Below, piece after piece: positions 34,247 through 41,847 of a stretch of 64,000 nucleotides of DNA. Origin of the DNA: Geomonas sp. Red32. Its GTDB lineage: Bacteria > Desulfobacterota > Desulfuromonadia > Geobacterales > Geobacteraceae. Under the pieces are notes generated by a model. It was given only the letters and a program-made list of their open reading frames with translations, had not been told where the DNA came from and did not search any database. The stretch spans positions 1 through 64,000 of the forward strand of contig NZ_JAKLOY010000010.1 of NCBI RefSeq assembly GCF_023652955.1. The letters are read 5' to 3'. The first letter of the stretch is position 1. Every line of letters begins with the position of its first letter. The translations under genes were made by a program, and so were the position numbers.

Positions 34247-34559
34247 GTTGCCTCCTTCAAAGGGGTTTCTCTTGTATGAACGGGACGGCAACCCCCCTTG
34301 ATGCTTTTCAGCGGCCTTCAGGGCGTATCAAAAGGAGGACGAGGAGATCGTGGGGAGATGGTTGAAAGATGGAGATGTGGGAGAACCAGAGATCTTTTTA
34401 GGGGATCAGCAGTGGTGTCATCATCCAATGAGATTTTGGAGACCATGATTGGGGGAGGAAAAATTTTCCGGATGGGGGGCCGGTGAGGGTTTGGAGAGCC
34501 GTACAAGATGGGGGGGCAACATCAGCAGCGCTTGACTACCAGGTTATGCCCGGGACAGT

Positions 34560-34800
34560 CGAGACAAATCAGGCAGGTCGGAGATGCTCTTGAGGACGCT
34601 CCCGTAAGGGATCGCTCGTGACGGGCCCCCCCATTGCCGCGGCCGTGCCGACATGCCGAACACCACCGAACTCTCGCGATCCTGGGCCACGGTTACCACC
34701 CCCTGTTCCTTGATGGCCTAAAGGCCTGGGTGCCGTCACTCCCCATCCCGGAGAAAAGCACCTCGGCCCCGGCTGCCGAAGCGGAGTGCCACAGGGCGGA
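34560..34800 (-). pseudogene. Decayed C-terminal fragment of a CheB-like methylesterase
   Basis: Read across several frameshifts, the minus strand gives VLFSGMGSDGTQAF, AIKEQGVVTVAQDRESSVVF, GM, then AMGGP and IPYGSVLKSI. This follows the CheB catalytic C-terminus (SGMGSDG...I...GG.T.AQD..SS.V.GMP..A...G....I..L). At least two single-base shifts are needed, so it is not expressed as a working enzyme. It is continuous with the chemoreceptor fragment to its right. Confidence 0.6.
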
Positions 34801-34807
34801 AGAGGGC

Positions 34808-34987
34808 GCAGACCTGGCGCGACTTCTGGGAGGTGAGGTCGGTGGTCTGGCGGACCTCCTGCACGGTGCCGGTCTCGGAGACCGAGGCGGCGGTCTGTGC
34901 GGAGCTGGAAACGAGCTCGGAGAGGTCGGTCATGAGGTCGTCGGCCGAGCGGGCCAGTACCATGAGCGTTTCCCGGGTTTGAGGCAC
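34808..34987 (-). pseudogene. Fragment of a methyl-accepting chemotaxis protein
   Basis: About 60 residues resemble the start of an MCP signalling domain: LMVLARSADDLMTDLSELVS, SSAQTAASVSETGTVQEVRQ, TTDLTSQKSRQV. The reading then breaks off into the cheB-like remnant. No full receptor gene is present. The gap 34247-34559 and 34988-35174 shows no further gene. Confidence 0.6.
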
Positions 34988-35174
34988 TCCGAAGGTGAGA
35001 CCAAGGAGTGCCCGAAGTGGTGGGGGAGGGGACGGGAGGGTCTGCAGGGGCTGTCGACCGGCGGTTCTTTAGCGGGGGCGATAATACCGAACGGAGGGTA
35101 GGTGATAGTACGTGCAGGGGCAGCCGGGGGCAGAGCAGGGGATTGAGCAGCAACCAGGGCTGGGGGGGCTGGCG

Positions 35175-35537
35175 TCAATCTTTGGGCTTGGCGGATGCCT
35201 TCAGGGCCGCCATGGGGTCGCCGTAGGAGCCGGTCTTGCGGATCGTGGGGAGAACTTCGCCAGTCACCCACTTTTTGAAGCGCTTGGCTTCCGGCTTGCG
35301 GCTGGTCAGAATCAGGGAGTAAAGGCCGGATTCGTTGATAACGTTGACCAGTTGTTGGCCTCCGGGGGTCGTGATAATGTCACTACCCTTTTCATCATCA
35401 TCTAACCGAGCAACTGCATGGTGGGGCTGTGACACGTCCAGCACACCGCACACATCCGCCGCCACAAACCACGGCTCGCCGTCCTTCATCACCGTGCGGA
35501 CCTGCTGGGACTCGAATTGAAAACGGCGGTTGCTCAT
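35175..35537 (-). CDS. Bro-N domain protein
   Basis: 120 residues. The whole protein is a Bro-N-type DNA-binding domain common in phages: RTVMKDGEPWFVAADVCGVL, DVSQPHHAVARLDDDEKGSD, NVINESGLYSLILTSRKPEA, KRFKKWVTGEVLPTIRKTGS. A C-terminal effector domain, often fused in phage antirepressors, is missing. The ATG at 35535-35537 has GGAGG five bases upstream. Confidence 0.92.
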   Translation of the reverse strand: MSNRRFQFESQQVRTVMKDGEPWFVAADVCGVLDVSQPHHAVARLDDDEKGSDIITTPGGQQLVNVINESGLYSLILTSRKPEAKRFKKWVTGEVLPTIRKTGSYGDPMAALKASAKPKD

Positions 35538-35559
35538 GGTCCTCCGATTCACGCAGGAT

Positions 35560-35661
35560 TCACGCCACTTTCGGGGCTAGGGAGGAGGCAAGGGCATCCA
35601 AGTCTATCCGGGTTGTGATCTCGTCAGCTATTGCGACGAGGTCTTCCTTTCTCAATCTCAT
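35560..35661 (-). CDS. 33-residue ORF upstream of the Bro-N gene
   Basis: MRLRKEDLVAIADEITTRID, LDALASSLAPKVA, with GGGAGG four bases before its ATG and 22 bp before the Bro-N start. The sequence looks amphipathic-helical. It is too short for certain assignment but the ribosome site and spacing argue for translation. Confidence 0.45.
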   Translation of the reverse strand: MRLRKEDLVAIADEITTRIDLDALASSLAPKVA

Positions 35662-35844
35662 GCCCCCTCCCAGCGCTTCCAAATTCCAGCGTTAAGGCTA
35701 TGAAAATTCCTCGGACATGGTATCCGTCGCCCCTATGCTACAGAACACAGGGTTGCCAGTGTGCCCTTCCGAGTTTCCTCTTGTTCATTAGCAACCGAGC
35801 GTGTAGTTTGCCGCCATTCCAGCATGGAAAGGAGTATTTCCCTC

Positions 35845-36165
35845 ATGGCTTTCCGCTTCAGGAAGACTATTAAGGTGCTGCCGGGTGTGTCAGTTAACCT
35901 GGGCAAGACAGGAGTGTCGGTATCTGCAGGTGTCAAAGGTGCCAAGGTAACAGTGAATAGCAAGGGTGTCAGAAAAACGGTTGGAGTGCCGGGGACGGGG
36001 TTGTCTTGGACGGAGTACCAGAGCCATGGCAGCCGGCGGGATCAGCCATCAGCCAATGTCCAATCACCGGCGCCAACCGGCGGGTATTCCACTCCAGGGA
36101 AAATTCTGGCCGCCGTGGTGTTCCTCATGATGTTGGCAACTTGCGTTGCAAAGATGCCGAAGTAG
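35845..36165 (+). CDS. DUF4236-family protein with C-terminal membrane segment
   Basis: 106 residues. The N-terminal 55 residues follow the DUF4236 pattern exactly: MAFRFRKTIKVLPGVSVNLG, KTGVSVSAGVKGAKVTVNSK, GVRKTVGVPGTGLSW. A linker and one hydrophobic segment (GKILAAVVFLMMLATCVA) follow. The family is of unknown function and frequent in phages and mobile elements. GGAAAGGAG lies eight bases before the ATG. It is one of the few plus-strand genes in the element. Confidence 0.88.
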   Translation: MAFRFRKTIKVLPGVSVNLGKTGVSVSAGVKGAKVTVNSKGVRKTVGVPGTGLSWTEYQSHGSRRDQPSANVQSPAPTGGYSTPGKILAAVVFLMMLATCVAKMPK

Positions 36166-36239
36166 GCTCCGCGTCGGAATTCGGGTTGTAAGGCCACCTA
36201 AAATCGTTGCGTGAGCAGACGTTTGCGATAGGAGGAACA

Positions 36240-36530
36240 ATGTCTGATCTTTATGATGAGCAAAGGCGGGAAGGCGCGGCGATGATTGTTTCTGAGGCCC
36301 ACAGAATGGCAGATGCCAAAGGGATTAAGTTGACCTCGTCGACCTTTGACGGGGGACTGCCGTTGAAGAACCGAGACGCCCATATCCTAACTTTGGCCAC
36401 AGGTGGGAAAGCGGTGGAGGTCCGGTTCTCTGATGAGATGTTGGCTGATTTCCCCGGTGGAGTCGGCACGCGGCCAACCCTGGACAAAATCCTCATCGGA
36501 ATTAACGAACTGGCGGCTGTATGTTTTTGA
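36240..36530 (+). CDS. Hypothetical small protein
   Basis: 96 residues starting MSDLYDEQRREGAAMIVSEA, with AGGAGG four bases before the ATG. The C-terminal half (HILTLATGGKAVEVRFSDEM, LADFPGGVGTRPTLDKILIG) is compact alpha/beta. No family recognised. It follows the DUF4236 gene by 74 bp on the same strand. Confidence 0.65.
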   Translation: MSDLYDEQRREGAAMIVSEAHRMADAKGIKLTSSTFDGGLPLKNRDAHILTLATGGKAVEVRFSDEMLADFPGGVGTRPTLDKILIGINELAAVCF

Positions 36531-36541
36531 AAAGGACGATA

Positions 36542-36679
36542 TCACAGTAGGAGTTCCAGCCGAATGACGGACATCAGCGCCTGGTACATCCTCTCTTTTC
36601 GTCCGGCGCGTCGGTGTCGGTTGACCTGAAACCTCAGGAGACGGATCTGCTCGGGAATCGGCACCAGGTAGCACCTCAT
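36542..36679 (-). CDS. Possible 45-residue basic protein
   Basis: MRCYLVPIPEQIRLLRFQVN, RHRRAGRKERMYQALMSVIR, LELLL. The amino-acid make-up is protein-like and the frame extends further upstream (SCGASLPLVRIAGKR) without an ATG, so the start is unclear (TTG or GTG possible) or the gene is truncated. It is convergent with the preceding plus-strand gene. Confidence 0.3.
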   Translation of the reverse strand: MRCYLVPIPEQIRLLRFQVNRHRRAGRKERMYQALMSVIRLELLL

Positions 36680-36828
36680 CCGCTTCCCGGCGATCCGCAC
36701 CAACGGAAGGCTGGCCCCGCAACTCTTGCGCCGGATGGCTCATGGAGCAGGGGGGAGAGGTCCTAATGGTGGTGTCCCGAGGGCCGGTGTACCGGCTGGC
36801 TTCGTCAGAGTTGGCAATGGAGAGAGGA

Positions 36829-37323
36829 TCATCTGTGGCTTCCGAGAAACACCCGGTCGAGCTCCGACAGCGGAATCTGCCAGGCCCGCCCCACCTTCTG
36901 GGCAAACAGGACGGACCTCGCAACCTTGTCCGGAACATTGCCCTTTCCTCTGTACCGCTTGGTCATTGCATAGCCGCGAAGACACATTTTGCGAAAGAGT
37001 GTCACCGGGATTCCTGAGTGACGCCTGGAGGCCTCCTCGCAACTCATCGTCACCGCCTCGATCTCCTTCATTACGATGATTTCCCGGACCTGGGCGGCGG
37101 GCTTTACGGGCCGCGCCTTCCCGGGACGCTTGGGGTGCTCCAACAGCCAGGCATCAACATCTTCCTGCCGGTATCGCACGTTACCCCGGCGCCCCTCTCC
37201 AAACTTCAGAAAGGGGATCCCGGCCATGCGCTTCCTCATGTGCCACAGTTGGGGAGCGGTGAGGCCCGTAACCTCCGAGACCTCCCGCTCCTTCAAGAGC
37301 TGCCCTTCCCCCAGATCCTCCAT
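36829..37323 (-). CDS. MerR/excisionase-type helix-turn-helix protein
   Basis: 164 residues. The N-terminal 65 residues have the excisionase/MerR-like pattern LLKEREVSEVTGLTAPQLWH, MRKRMAGIPFLKFGEGRRGN, VRYRQEDVDAWL. The C-terminal part (CEEASRRHSGIPVTLFRKMC, RSVLFAQKVGRAWQIPLSEL) looks like a second such DNA-binding unit. It probably regulates gene expression or recombination in the element. It is the last gene of the operon that starts at 37827. Confidence 0.75.
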   Translation of the reverse strand: MEDLGEGQLLKEREVSEVTGLTAPQLWHMRKRMAGIPFLKFGEGRRGNVRYRQEDVDAWLLEHPKRPGKARPVKPAAQVREIIVMKEIEAVTMSCEEASRRHSGIPVTLFRKMCLRGYAMTKRYRGKGNVPDKVARSVLFAQKVGRAWQIPLSELDRVFLGSHR

Positions 37324-37328
37324 GTTTC

Positions 37329-37514
37329 CTACACCCCCTCCACGATGAAAAGGTAATCCTGACCGTATAGCCGGAAGTCCTCCGGGTCCATCGTCTCTTC
37401 GACGCCGAGGGCTACCGGTTTCATGTCCCCAGTGAACACCTTCATATCCCCCCGGGCCGCCTGGATGGCCTGGAGTTGGCGAATCATTTCAGATAGCATC
37501 TCAGGCTGCTTCAT
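37329..37514 (-). CDS. Small hypothetical protein
   Basis: 61 residues, MKQPEMLSEMIRQLQAIQAA, RGDMKVFTGDMKPVALGVEE, then GQDYLFIVEGV. The end resembles small phage proteins that carry a short beta hairpin. It overlaps the upstream gene by 14 bp and lies five bases before the helix-turn-helix gene, so it is part of that operon. Confidence 0.6.
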   Translation of the reverse strand: MKQPEMLSEMIRQLQAIQAARGDMKVFTGDMKPVALGVEETMDPEDFRLYGQDYLFIVEGV

Positions 37515-37827
37515 GCCGGATTTCCTCCTCGGTCAAATCGTCGCCGTCAGGTGTAGCCAACTCCGGACAACGCTCCTTTACCCACTCCGCCGCCTCCTCG
37601 AACTCCAGGGACAAGTTTTCAGCAACTTTAGAGAGACAGTGCATGACGCTCCAAAGTCCGTTCGTTTCTGCCTCCAGGATCGTCATGAAGTTGCGACCAC
37701 ATGGCTTGTTCAAACCTTTCTTGTTCGGCAGGCACACGACCAGCCCCCCCATAAAGTGCAGCGCCTCAGAAAGCTGCATAGCTGTTTCATGGTTCTGCCT
37801 CAGCGTGAACTCATTCACCACACCCAT
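37501..37827 (-). CDS. Hypothetical protein, first gene of a three-gene operon
   Basis: 108 residues starting MGVVNEFTLRQNHETAMQLS with GGGGGAG four bases before the ATG. Contains GRNFMTILEAETNGLWSVMH and a helical acidic C-terminus (LEFEEAAEWVKERCPELATP). No family recognised. A good promoter with two operator-like palindromes lies about 170 bp upstream (37998-38083). Confidence 0.65.
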   Translation of the reverse strand: MGVVNEFTLRQNHETAMQLSEALHFMGGLVVCLPNKKGLNKPCGRNFMTILEAETNGLWSVMHCLSKVAENLSLEFEEAAEWVKERCPELATPDGDDLTEEEIRHEAA

Positions 37828-37997
37828 CGTCTCCCCCTATGCTTTGGGAAAAGGCCTGAGTGCTGTCTGTGGTTTCCATCGAACCACCCCCAGGCCTCGC
37901 GACAAGGGGACACTCAGGCCAACCGTTGGCATAGTGGGCTCCCTGAACCGCTTCGAAAAAGCGGCCAAACGGGAGGATGAAATTATAGACGGGAGGG

Positions 37998-38026
37998 ATC
38001 ATATAGCAAGAGGAAAAGCATTGCAA
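37998..38026 (-). promoter_or_regulatory. Sigma70-type promoter for the 37827-36829 operon
   Basis: On the minus strand: TTGCAA (38026-38021), 17-bp spacer, TATGAT (38003-37998). The surrounding sequence is the most AT-rich of the gap. No gene was found between 37828 and 38373. Confidence 0.6.
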
Positions 38027-38047
38027 GTATTCCATATCATTGAATTT

Positions 38048-38083
38048 TTCCACGAAATGGAAGAATTTGACCACGATGTGGAA
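38048..38083. promoter_or_regulatory. Paired palindromes upstream of the promoter
   Basis: TTCCACGAAATGGAA (38048-38062) and CCACGATGTGG (38071-38081) share the half-site CCAC and have centres about 21 bp apart, two helical turns. They lie just upstream of the -35 box, a position suited to an activator or a cooperative repressor. Confidence 0.5.
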
Positions 38084-38373
38084 TTGGTGTAACAGATGGA
38101 TTTTGCAAGGGGGGGGACTCAATTAAGGAGGGGATTAGTTCTGGTGGAATCCACGGTGTGGAATAAGTAGGTGAGAAGAACATCAGGAGGAGAGCAGGGG
38201 CCCCTTTTATTTCATATGGGTTAGGAGGGGACTGTACAGGCAACAGTGCCCCGGTATCATCCCACCCCCCCACCCCTGGAGACCATGATCGCCCTCCCGG
38301 CCCGGGGCCCCCTCCCCCCCCCAGTACATGGGCAACATCGAGAACCGGGGCCAGAAAGAAAGCGAAGCTTCTC

Positions 38374-38547
38374 TTATGCTCCACTCGTACCCGAGTCGTG
38401 TCCAAGGCATCGACCATCAACGGTGATTGTCGGCGGATGGCTGGCGGTGTAGACCTCGCACCGCCCGTCGGCCAGGTGCCGGCAGGATCGGGCGAAGCAA
38501 TCGGCGAACGGCTGGCCGCCAGGTGATGAAGTCGGTTCCTGTTCCAT
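38374..38547 (-). CDS. Small Cys-containing protein downstream of the resolvase gene
   Basis: 57 residues: MEQEPTSSPGGQPFADCFAR, SCRHLADGRCEVYTASHPPT, ITVDGRCLGHDSGTSGA. GGAGG lies four bases before the ATG at 38545-38547, and the start is only eight bases after the resolvase stop codon. The four Cys could bind zinc. No family recognised. Confidence 0.6.
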   Translation of the reverse strand: MEQEPTSSPGGQPFADCFARSCRHLADGRCEVYTASHPPTITVDGRCLGHDSGTSGA

Positions 38548-38555
38548 GGCGCCTC

Positions 38556-39242
38556 CTATTCCCTGGCCAGCGCGTTCTTAACGGCTTGGGCTGTCCACTC
38601 CTTACCGCGAGGTGTGGTGTACTCCTTCTTGTTTAACGCCCCGGCGATCCCATGAAGACTATTCCCTTCGGCCTGCAACCTCTCGATCATTGGCCTGACC
38701 CTCGCCGCAAGGGTGTCAGCCTTCGCGATCCGGGCGGCGACTGCCGCTGCTGCGCCTGCCTGTTGGATCTCAGGTGTGAATCCCTCTCCCTTCGCGTTCC
38801 CCAACCTCACACCCCGCTCCTTTGCGGCCTTGAGTGCGGTCTTCGTGCGCTGGCTGATCATCTCCCGCTCCTTCTCGGCGAGTGCGCCGAAGATGTGGAC
38901 GGTAAACCGATCAGCGCCAGGAAGATCAACCACCATGAAGTCGACGGAGTTCTTTTGCAGGGTGGTTATGAAGGCGAGGTCGCGGGAAAGCCTGTCGAGC
39001 TTGTGGATTACGAGCCGGGCCCCGATCATCTGAGCATGCTGGATGGCCTCCTGAAGGATCGGGCGATCATCCCGCTTGCCGCTCTCAACCTCGACATAGC
39101 ATTTGCTCTCGTCTGAGCAATTCACCAGCTCGCCGCCGACGCTGGCGACGTAAGAGAGGATGGCATCTTCCTGACCTTCCAGCCCAAGACCGGAACGCCC
39201 TTGCTTGCCAGTCGAGACCCTGCAATACCCGATGAATTTCAT
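38556..39242 (-). CDS. Serine recombinase (resolvase/invertase family)
   Basis: 228 residues. Catalytic-domain motifs: MKFIGYCRVSTGKQG with the nucleophile Ser10, RLVIHKLDRLSRDL, FMVVDLPGADRFTVHIFGAL and AEKEREMISQRTKTALKAAK. The C-terminal part (GNSLHGIAGALNKKEYTTPR, GKEWTAQAVKNAL) resembles the start of a recombinase DNA-binding domain. It may resolve multimers of the element or invert a segment. It has its own promoter overlapped by a palindrome (39256-39314). Confidence 0.93.
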   Translation of the reverse strand: MKFIGYCRVSTGKQGRSGLGLEGQEDAILSYVASVGGELVNCSDESKCYVEVESGKRDDRPILQEAIQHAQMIGARLVIHKLDRLSRDLAFITTLQKNSVDFMVVDLPGADRFTVHIFGALAEKEREMISQRTKTALKAAKERGVRLGNAKGEGFTPEIQQAGAAAAVAARIAKADTLAARVRPMIERLQAEGNSLHGIAGALNKKEYTTPRGKEWTAQAVKNALARE

Positions 39243-39255
39243 TGCCCTGCCCCCT

Positions 39256-39314
39256 GTATAAATTTCAATGACGTTCGTTACTGATATTTATACGCCGATC
39301 CACGAGAGAGTCAA
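39256..39314 (-). promoter_or_regulatory. Resolvase promoter overlapped by a 38-bp inverted repeat (res-like)
   Basis: Minus-strand promoter TTGACT (39314-39309), 16-bp spacer, TATAAA (39292-39287). A perfect inverted repeat, GTATAAAT (39256-39263) and ATTTATAC (39286-39293), overlaps the -10 box. The size and the overlap resemble resolvase binding subsites that also autorepress. Confidence 0.6.
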
Positions 39315-39468
39315 GCGGAGATAATCGGCAAAATGCAGAGGCTCCATATTTTGCCTACAGCGGGGGGATTTGGTCTCAGGATAGGGAAAGGGTCGCGGTG
39401 GGGGACGTTAGGGCGGGAATCGGGCAGCCTGCTTCCTCCTGGTGGGAAAAGCAAGCCGCCCGACGTTA

Positions 39469-39630
39469 TCATTTTGAAGGGTTCAGCTTTCCAGCCTCGG
39501 ATAGCAATTGATGGTAGGCCCTCCAAGCCTCGTGGTCGGCATCCGGTGCCGGTCGCATCTCTAGGAGCTGATCATCGGGTAGCCCCTGAGGAAAGAGTTC
39601 GGTATCTTCCGATAATCCTGAGTAGGGCAT
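39469..39630 (-). CDS. 53-residue protein coupled to the phage-like gene
   Basis: MPYSGLSEDTELFPQGLPDD, QLLEMRPAPDADHEAWRAYH, QLLSEAGKLNPSK. Its ATG overlaps the stop codon of the upstream gene (TAATG), so it is translationally coupled. No family recognised. Between this gene and the resolvase promoter (39315-39468) nothing is seen. Confidence 0.6.
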   Translation of the reverse strand: MPYSGLSEDTELFPQGLPDDQLLEMRPAPDADHEAWRAYHQLLSEAGKLNPSK

Positions 39631-41303
39631 TAATTCCACCCTCCTCTACCGTCAGATGTCACGACCTTGCCGTTGGTGAGCCTTGCCTTGGTCCCTGCCG
39701 GCGCTACCGGTCGAGAGTCGCCACCCTCAGGCTTAACCTCCTTCCCGATGCTGCCGTCAGAGTATTTCACCAGGATCTTGCCGTCTTTGCCCTTTCGGCG
39801 CTCCACTACTGACTTCTCCGGTTTCAGATCTGCGTTAGGCACTCCACGAGAGAGCCTATCGAGCGTCCTAAGCGCCTTGTTGAGCTGGACCTTAGCAAAT
39901 GCCTTGTTGGGCTGGACCGCCGCCGGGATGGTGGCCTCAATGGCGGCACGCTGGTCCCTGCTGCTCTGACCACCGCCAAGAAGAGAGCGCATGGCCAAAA
40001 TGTTCTCTTTGAGCACCGCAAGGTCGGTGATGTAGTCGACCTGCTCAGGGGTGAGGGTCTGCCCGACCTTTGATCCAATAAAGCTGTCAAGAGCCTTCTG
40101 CGGATCTCTTTCCTTGAGCATCAAAGCTATCTGGGCCTGCTGTTTGCTGTTGAAGGACGGCACCCGGTCCAGCGACTGCATGGTGTTATTGAGCGTACCT
40201 CTGATGTCCTCAATCAAGGTTTCCTGCTGGTTAACCTTCATCTGCTGGCTTGCTGGGGCGTAGCGCTGCGGATCGGCTTTAACTTCGTCGGCACCAACAA
40301 AAACAAGATCCCTGGTGTTTTTGTCGTAGGCCTGCACAAGCCGCCCGGGCATCGGCATCTTCATGGGGCGTGCGTGACTCGTAACCGTCTGCGCTGAACC
40401 GGGGATCTCCCGGCCTCCGGAGTTGATCTGGAAGCGCCTCAGGCTCGTTGCCCGCTCGTCACCGCTGCCGACACTCAAGCTTTCTTGCTTGGTGTCCCAC
40501 GGCATGGTCTCCTGGCGCTTCAGCTGGTTGGCGATGTACTCGTCTGCATACTTGGCTACGAGGGGGTTGCCTGGATACTTCGCCTGTATTTCACGTACAG
40601 CCTTAGTCAGTGCCGGTTCGAAGGTGCCGGGCTTGCCAATCTCCCCGAAATACCCGTTCCCCGCAGTGTGTTCCAGGTCCATCTTGCGGATGTCCTGCTC
40701 GAAATCGGAGAGGCTCTTCTGCTTTCCGAGGAGATCACCTTCCTTTATCACGGAGATCAGTTCGGGAATTTTCATCCCTTTGTACTGCTTTGCCTGTTCG
40801 TCAGGAAGTCCCAGATTACGGGCCACAATGACAGACTGGTCCTCGCCCACGGGCGCCTGCTGCGCCTGGTAGTCACTTGCCAGCCCACGGATCGCCGCGA
40901 TGTGCGGCTTTGTGCCATCGTATGCTGTGATCCGCGCCAACAGATCGGGGTTGGTCTTCCCGGCGTAGTAGTCGCTGACATCGGCCTGATTCTGAGCTTT
41001 CTGCGCCATCTCGGTCTTGGCGGCTGCCAGATACGGGTTCTGCTCGGTTCCACCCGCAAAGGGGGAGATATCGCCAACAAAACCCTGCTCCTTCAGCACC
41101 TCGCGCGATGCCGGGTCGTTGTAGAAGAAAGGATCCGTGTCGCCGGTCTTCTGCGCGTAGTCGACCAGAGCGGGATACTTGGCGTTGAGCGTAGGTAGTT
41201 GCTCCTGCGCGGCCTTCTTCTGCTGCTCCTGCCGGTAGTTCTGCAAATTGTTGTAAGACCTGGGGAAGAGTACCGCCCCCACTGCACCCCAATCAAAAGG
41301 CAT
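39630..41303 (-). CDS. Large phage-like protein, possibly internal virion/ejection-type
   Basis: 557 residues starting MPFDWGAVGAVLFPRSYNNL, with GGGAGG five bases before the ATG at 41301-41303. Helical and Gln/Ala-rich (NYRQEQQKKAAQEQLPTLNA, DVSDYYAGKTNPDLLARITA), no signal peptide or membrane segment. The C-terminal part has VDYITDLAVLKENILAMRSL, LGGGQSSRDQRAAIEATIPA, a pattern I associate with tail-needle/ejection proteins of podophages, and ends TNGKVVTSDGRGGWN. The assignment is weak: no other virion gene is nearby. It heads or belongs to a run of overlapping genes from 44884 leftward. Confidence 0.5.
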   Translation of the reverse strand: MPFDWGAVGAVLFPRSYNNLQNYRQEQQKKAAQEQLPTLNAKYPALVDYAQKTGDTDPFFYNDPASREVLKEQGFVGDISPFAGGTEQNPYLAAAKTEMAQKAQNQADVSDYYAGKTNPDLLARITAYDGTKPHIAAIRGLASDYQAQQAPVGEDQSVIVARNLGLPDEQAKQYKGMKIPELISVIKEGDLLGKQKSLSDFEQDIRKMDLEHTAGNGYFGEIGKPGTFEPALTKAVREIQAKYPGNPLVAKYADEYIANQLKRQETMPWDTKQESLSVGSGDERATSLRRFQINSGGREIPGSAQTVTSHARPMKMPMPGRLVQAYDKNTRDLVFVGADEVKADPQRYAPASQQMKVNQQETLIEDIRGTLNNTMQSLDRVPSFNSKQQAQIALMLKERDPQKALDSFIGSKVGQTLTPEQVDYITDLAVLKENILAMRSLLGGGQSSRDQRAAIEATIPAAVQPNKAFAKVQLNKALRTLDRLSRGVPNADLKPEKSVVERRKGKDGKILVKYSDGSIGKEVKPEGGDSRPVAPAGTKARLTNGKVVTSDGRGGWN

Positions 41304-41538
41304 AATTCCTCCCCTGCGGGCTCGCCCCGCCGCTGACTCCGTAGCTGCTGCTGTTCGTGTTGCCAACCTTACGTGACATTCCCTTTTCCCCTTTCCGGCC
41401 CGGTGTGGCCGATTTGCTTTTCCCGGTGGGAGCCGGGGCCTCTTCGCGGGTGATCCGCCTTTCTACATATCCAAGCTGCTCGCCCGCGTGGGTGCCGCGC
41501 CGCCGTCCTTGCATCAGCAGAGAGGAGTCCTTAGACAC
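41293..41538 (-). CDS. Small basic, low-complexity protein
   Basis: 81 residues with GTG start: MSKDSSLLMQGRRRGTHAGE, EAPAPTGKSKSATPGRKGEK, GMSRKVGNTNSSSYGVSGGA. It overlaps genes on both sides (25 and 11 bp) on the same strand. The positive charge suggests nucleic-acid contact, but this is inference. An ATG at codon 9 is an alternative start. Confidence 0.5.
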   Translation of the reverse strand: MSKDSSLLMQGRRRGTHAGEQLGYVERRITREEAPAPTGKSKSATPGRKGEKGMSRKVGNTNSSSYGVSGGASPQGRNYAF

Positions 41539-41843
41539 TTCATCGACTTCCCCTCAAACAGGGCCTGGAGCAGCGCATTATTCTGCTTGGCCAGAATGGC
41601 GTTCTCTCCCATCAGGGTCTGGCCTATCGTCACCAGCTGGCTGTTCAGCGTCATGGCCGCGTCAACCTGGGCGAAGGACTCATCGGCAAGTTCCATCACC
41701 AGGGTGTGCAATGCCAACCTTCTTGCCCGGGTAAGCCGCGGCGAGTCGGCGAGCTGGTCGATAACCCCCCGCAGGAACTCCCGGCGTTCGGCCAGGGTGG
41801 CCCCGAAAGAGTTAAGGCTGGGCTCTGGATTCGCTGGAGTCAT
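41514..41843 (-). CDS. Small helical hypothetical protein
   Basis: 109 residues: MTPANPEPSLNSFGATLAER, REFLRGVIDQLADSPRLTRA, then a helical stretch (LALHTLVMELADESFAQVDA). Probably a coiled-coil or helical-bundle phage protein. It starts four bases after the stop of the upstream gene, consistent with an operon. Confidence 0.6.
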   Translation of the reverse strand: MTPANPEPSLNSFGATLAERREFLRGVIDQLADSPRLTRARRLALHTLVMELADESFAQVDAAMTLNSQLVTIGQTLMGENAILAKQNNALLQALFEGKSMKCLRTPLC

Positions 41844-41847
41844 TGTG

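Noticed and set aside
34569-35153. 194-codon minus-strand ORF
   Set aside because: Pro/Arg-rich reading frame across the mcp/cheB remnants; the protein-like signal lies in other frames.
38037-38420. 127-codon minus-strand ORF in the gap before the resolvase operon
   Set aside because: It crosses the promoter/operator region and a 57-codon gene with a better ribosome site; composition is not protein-like.
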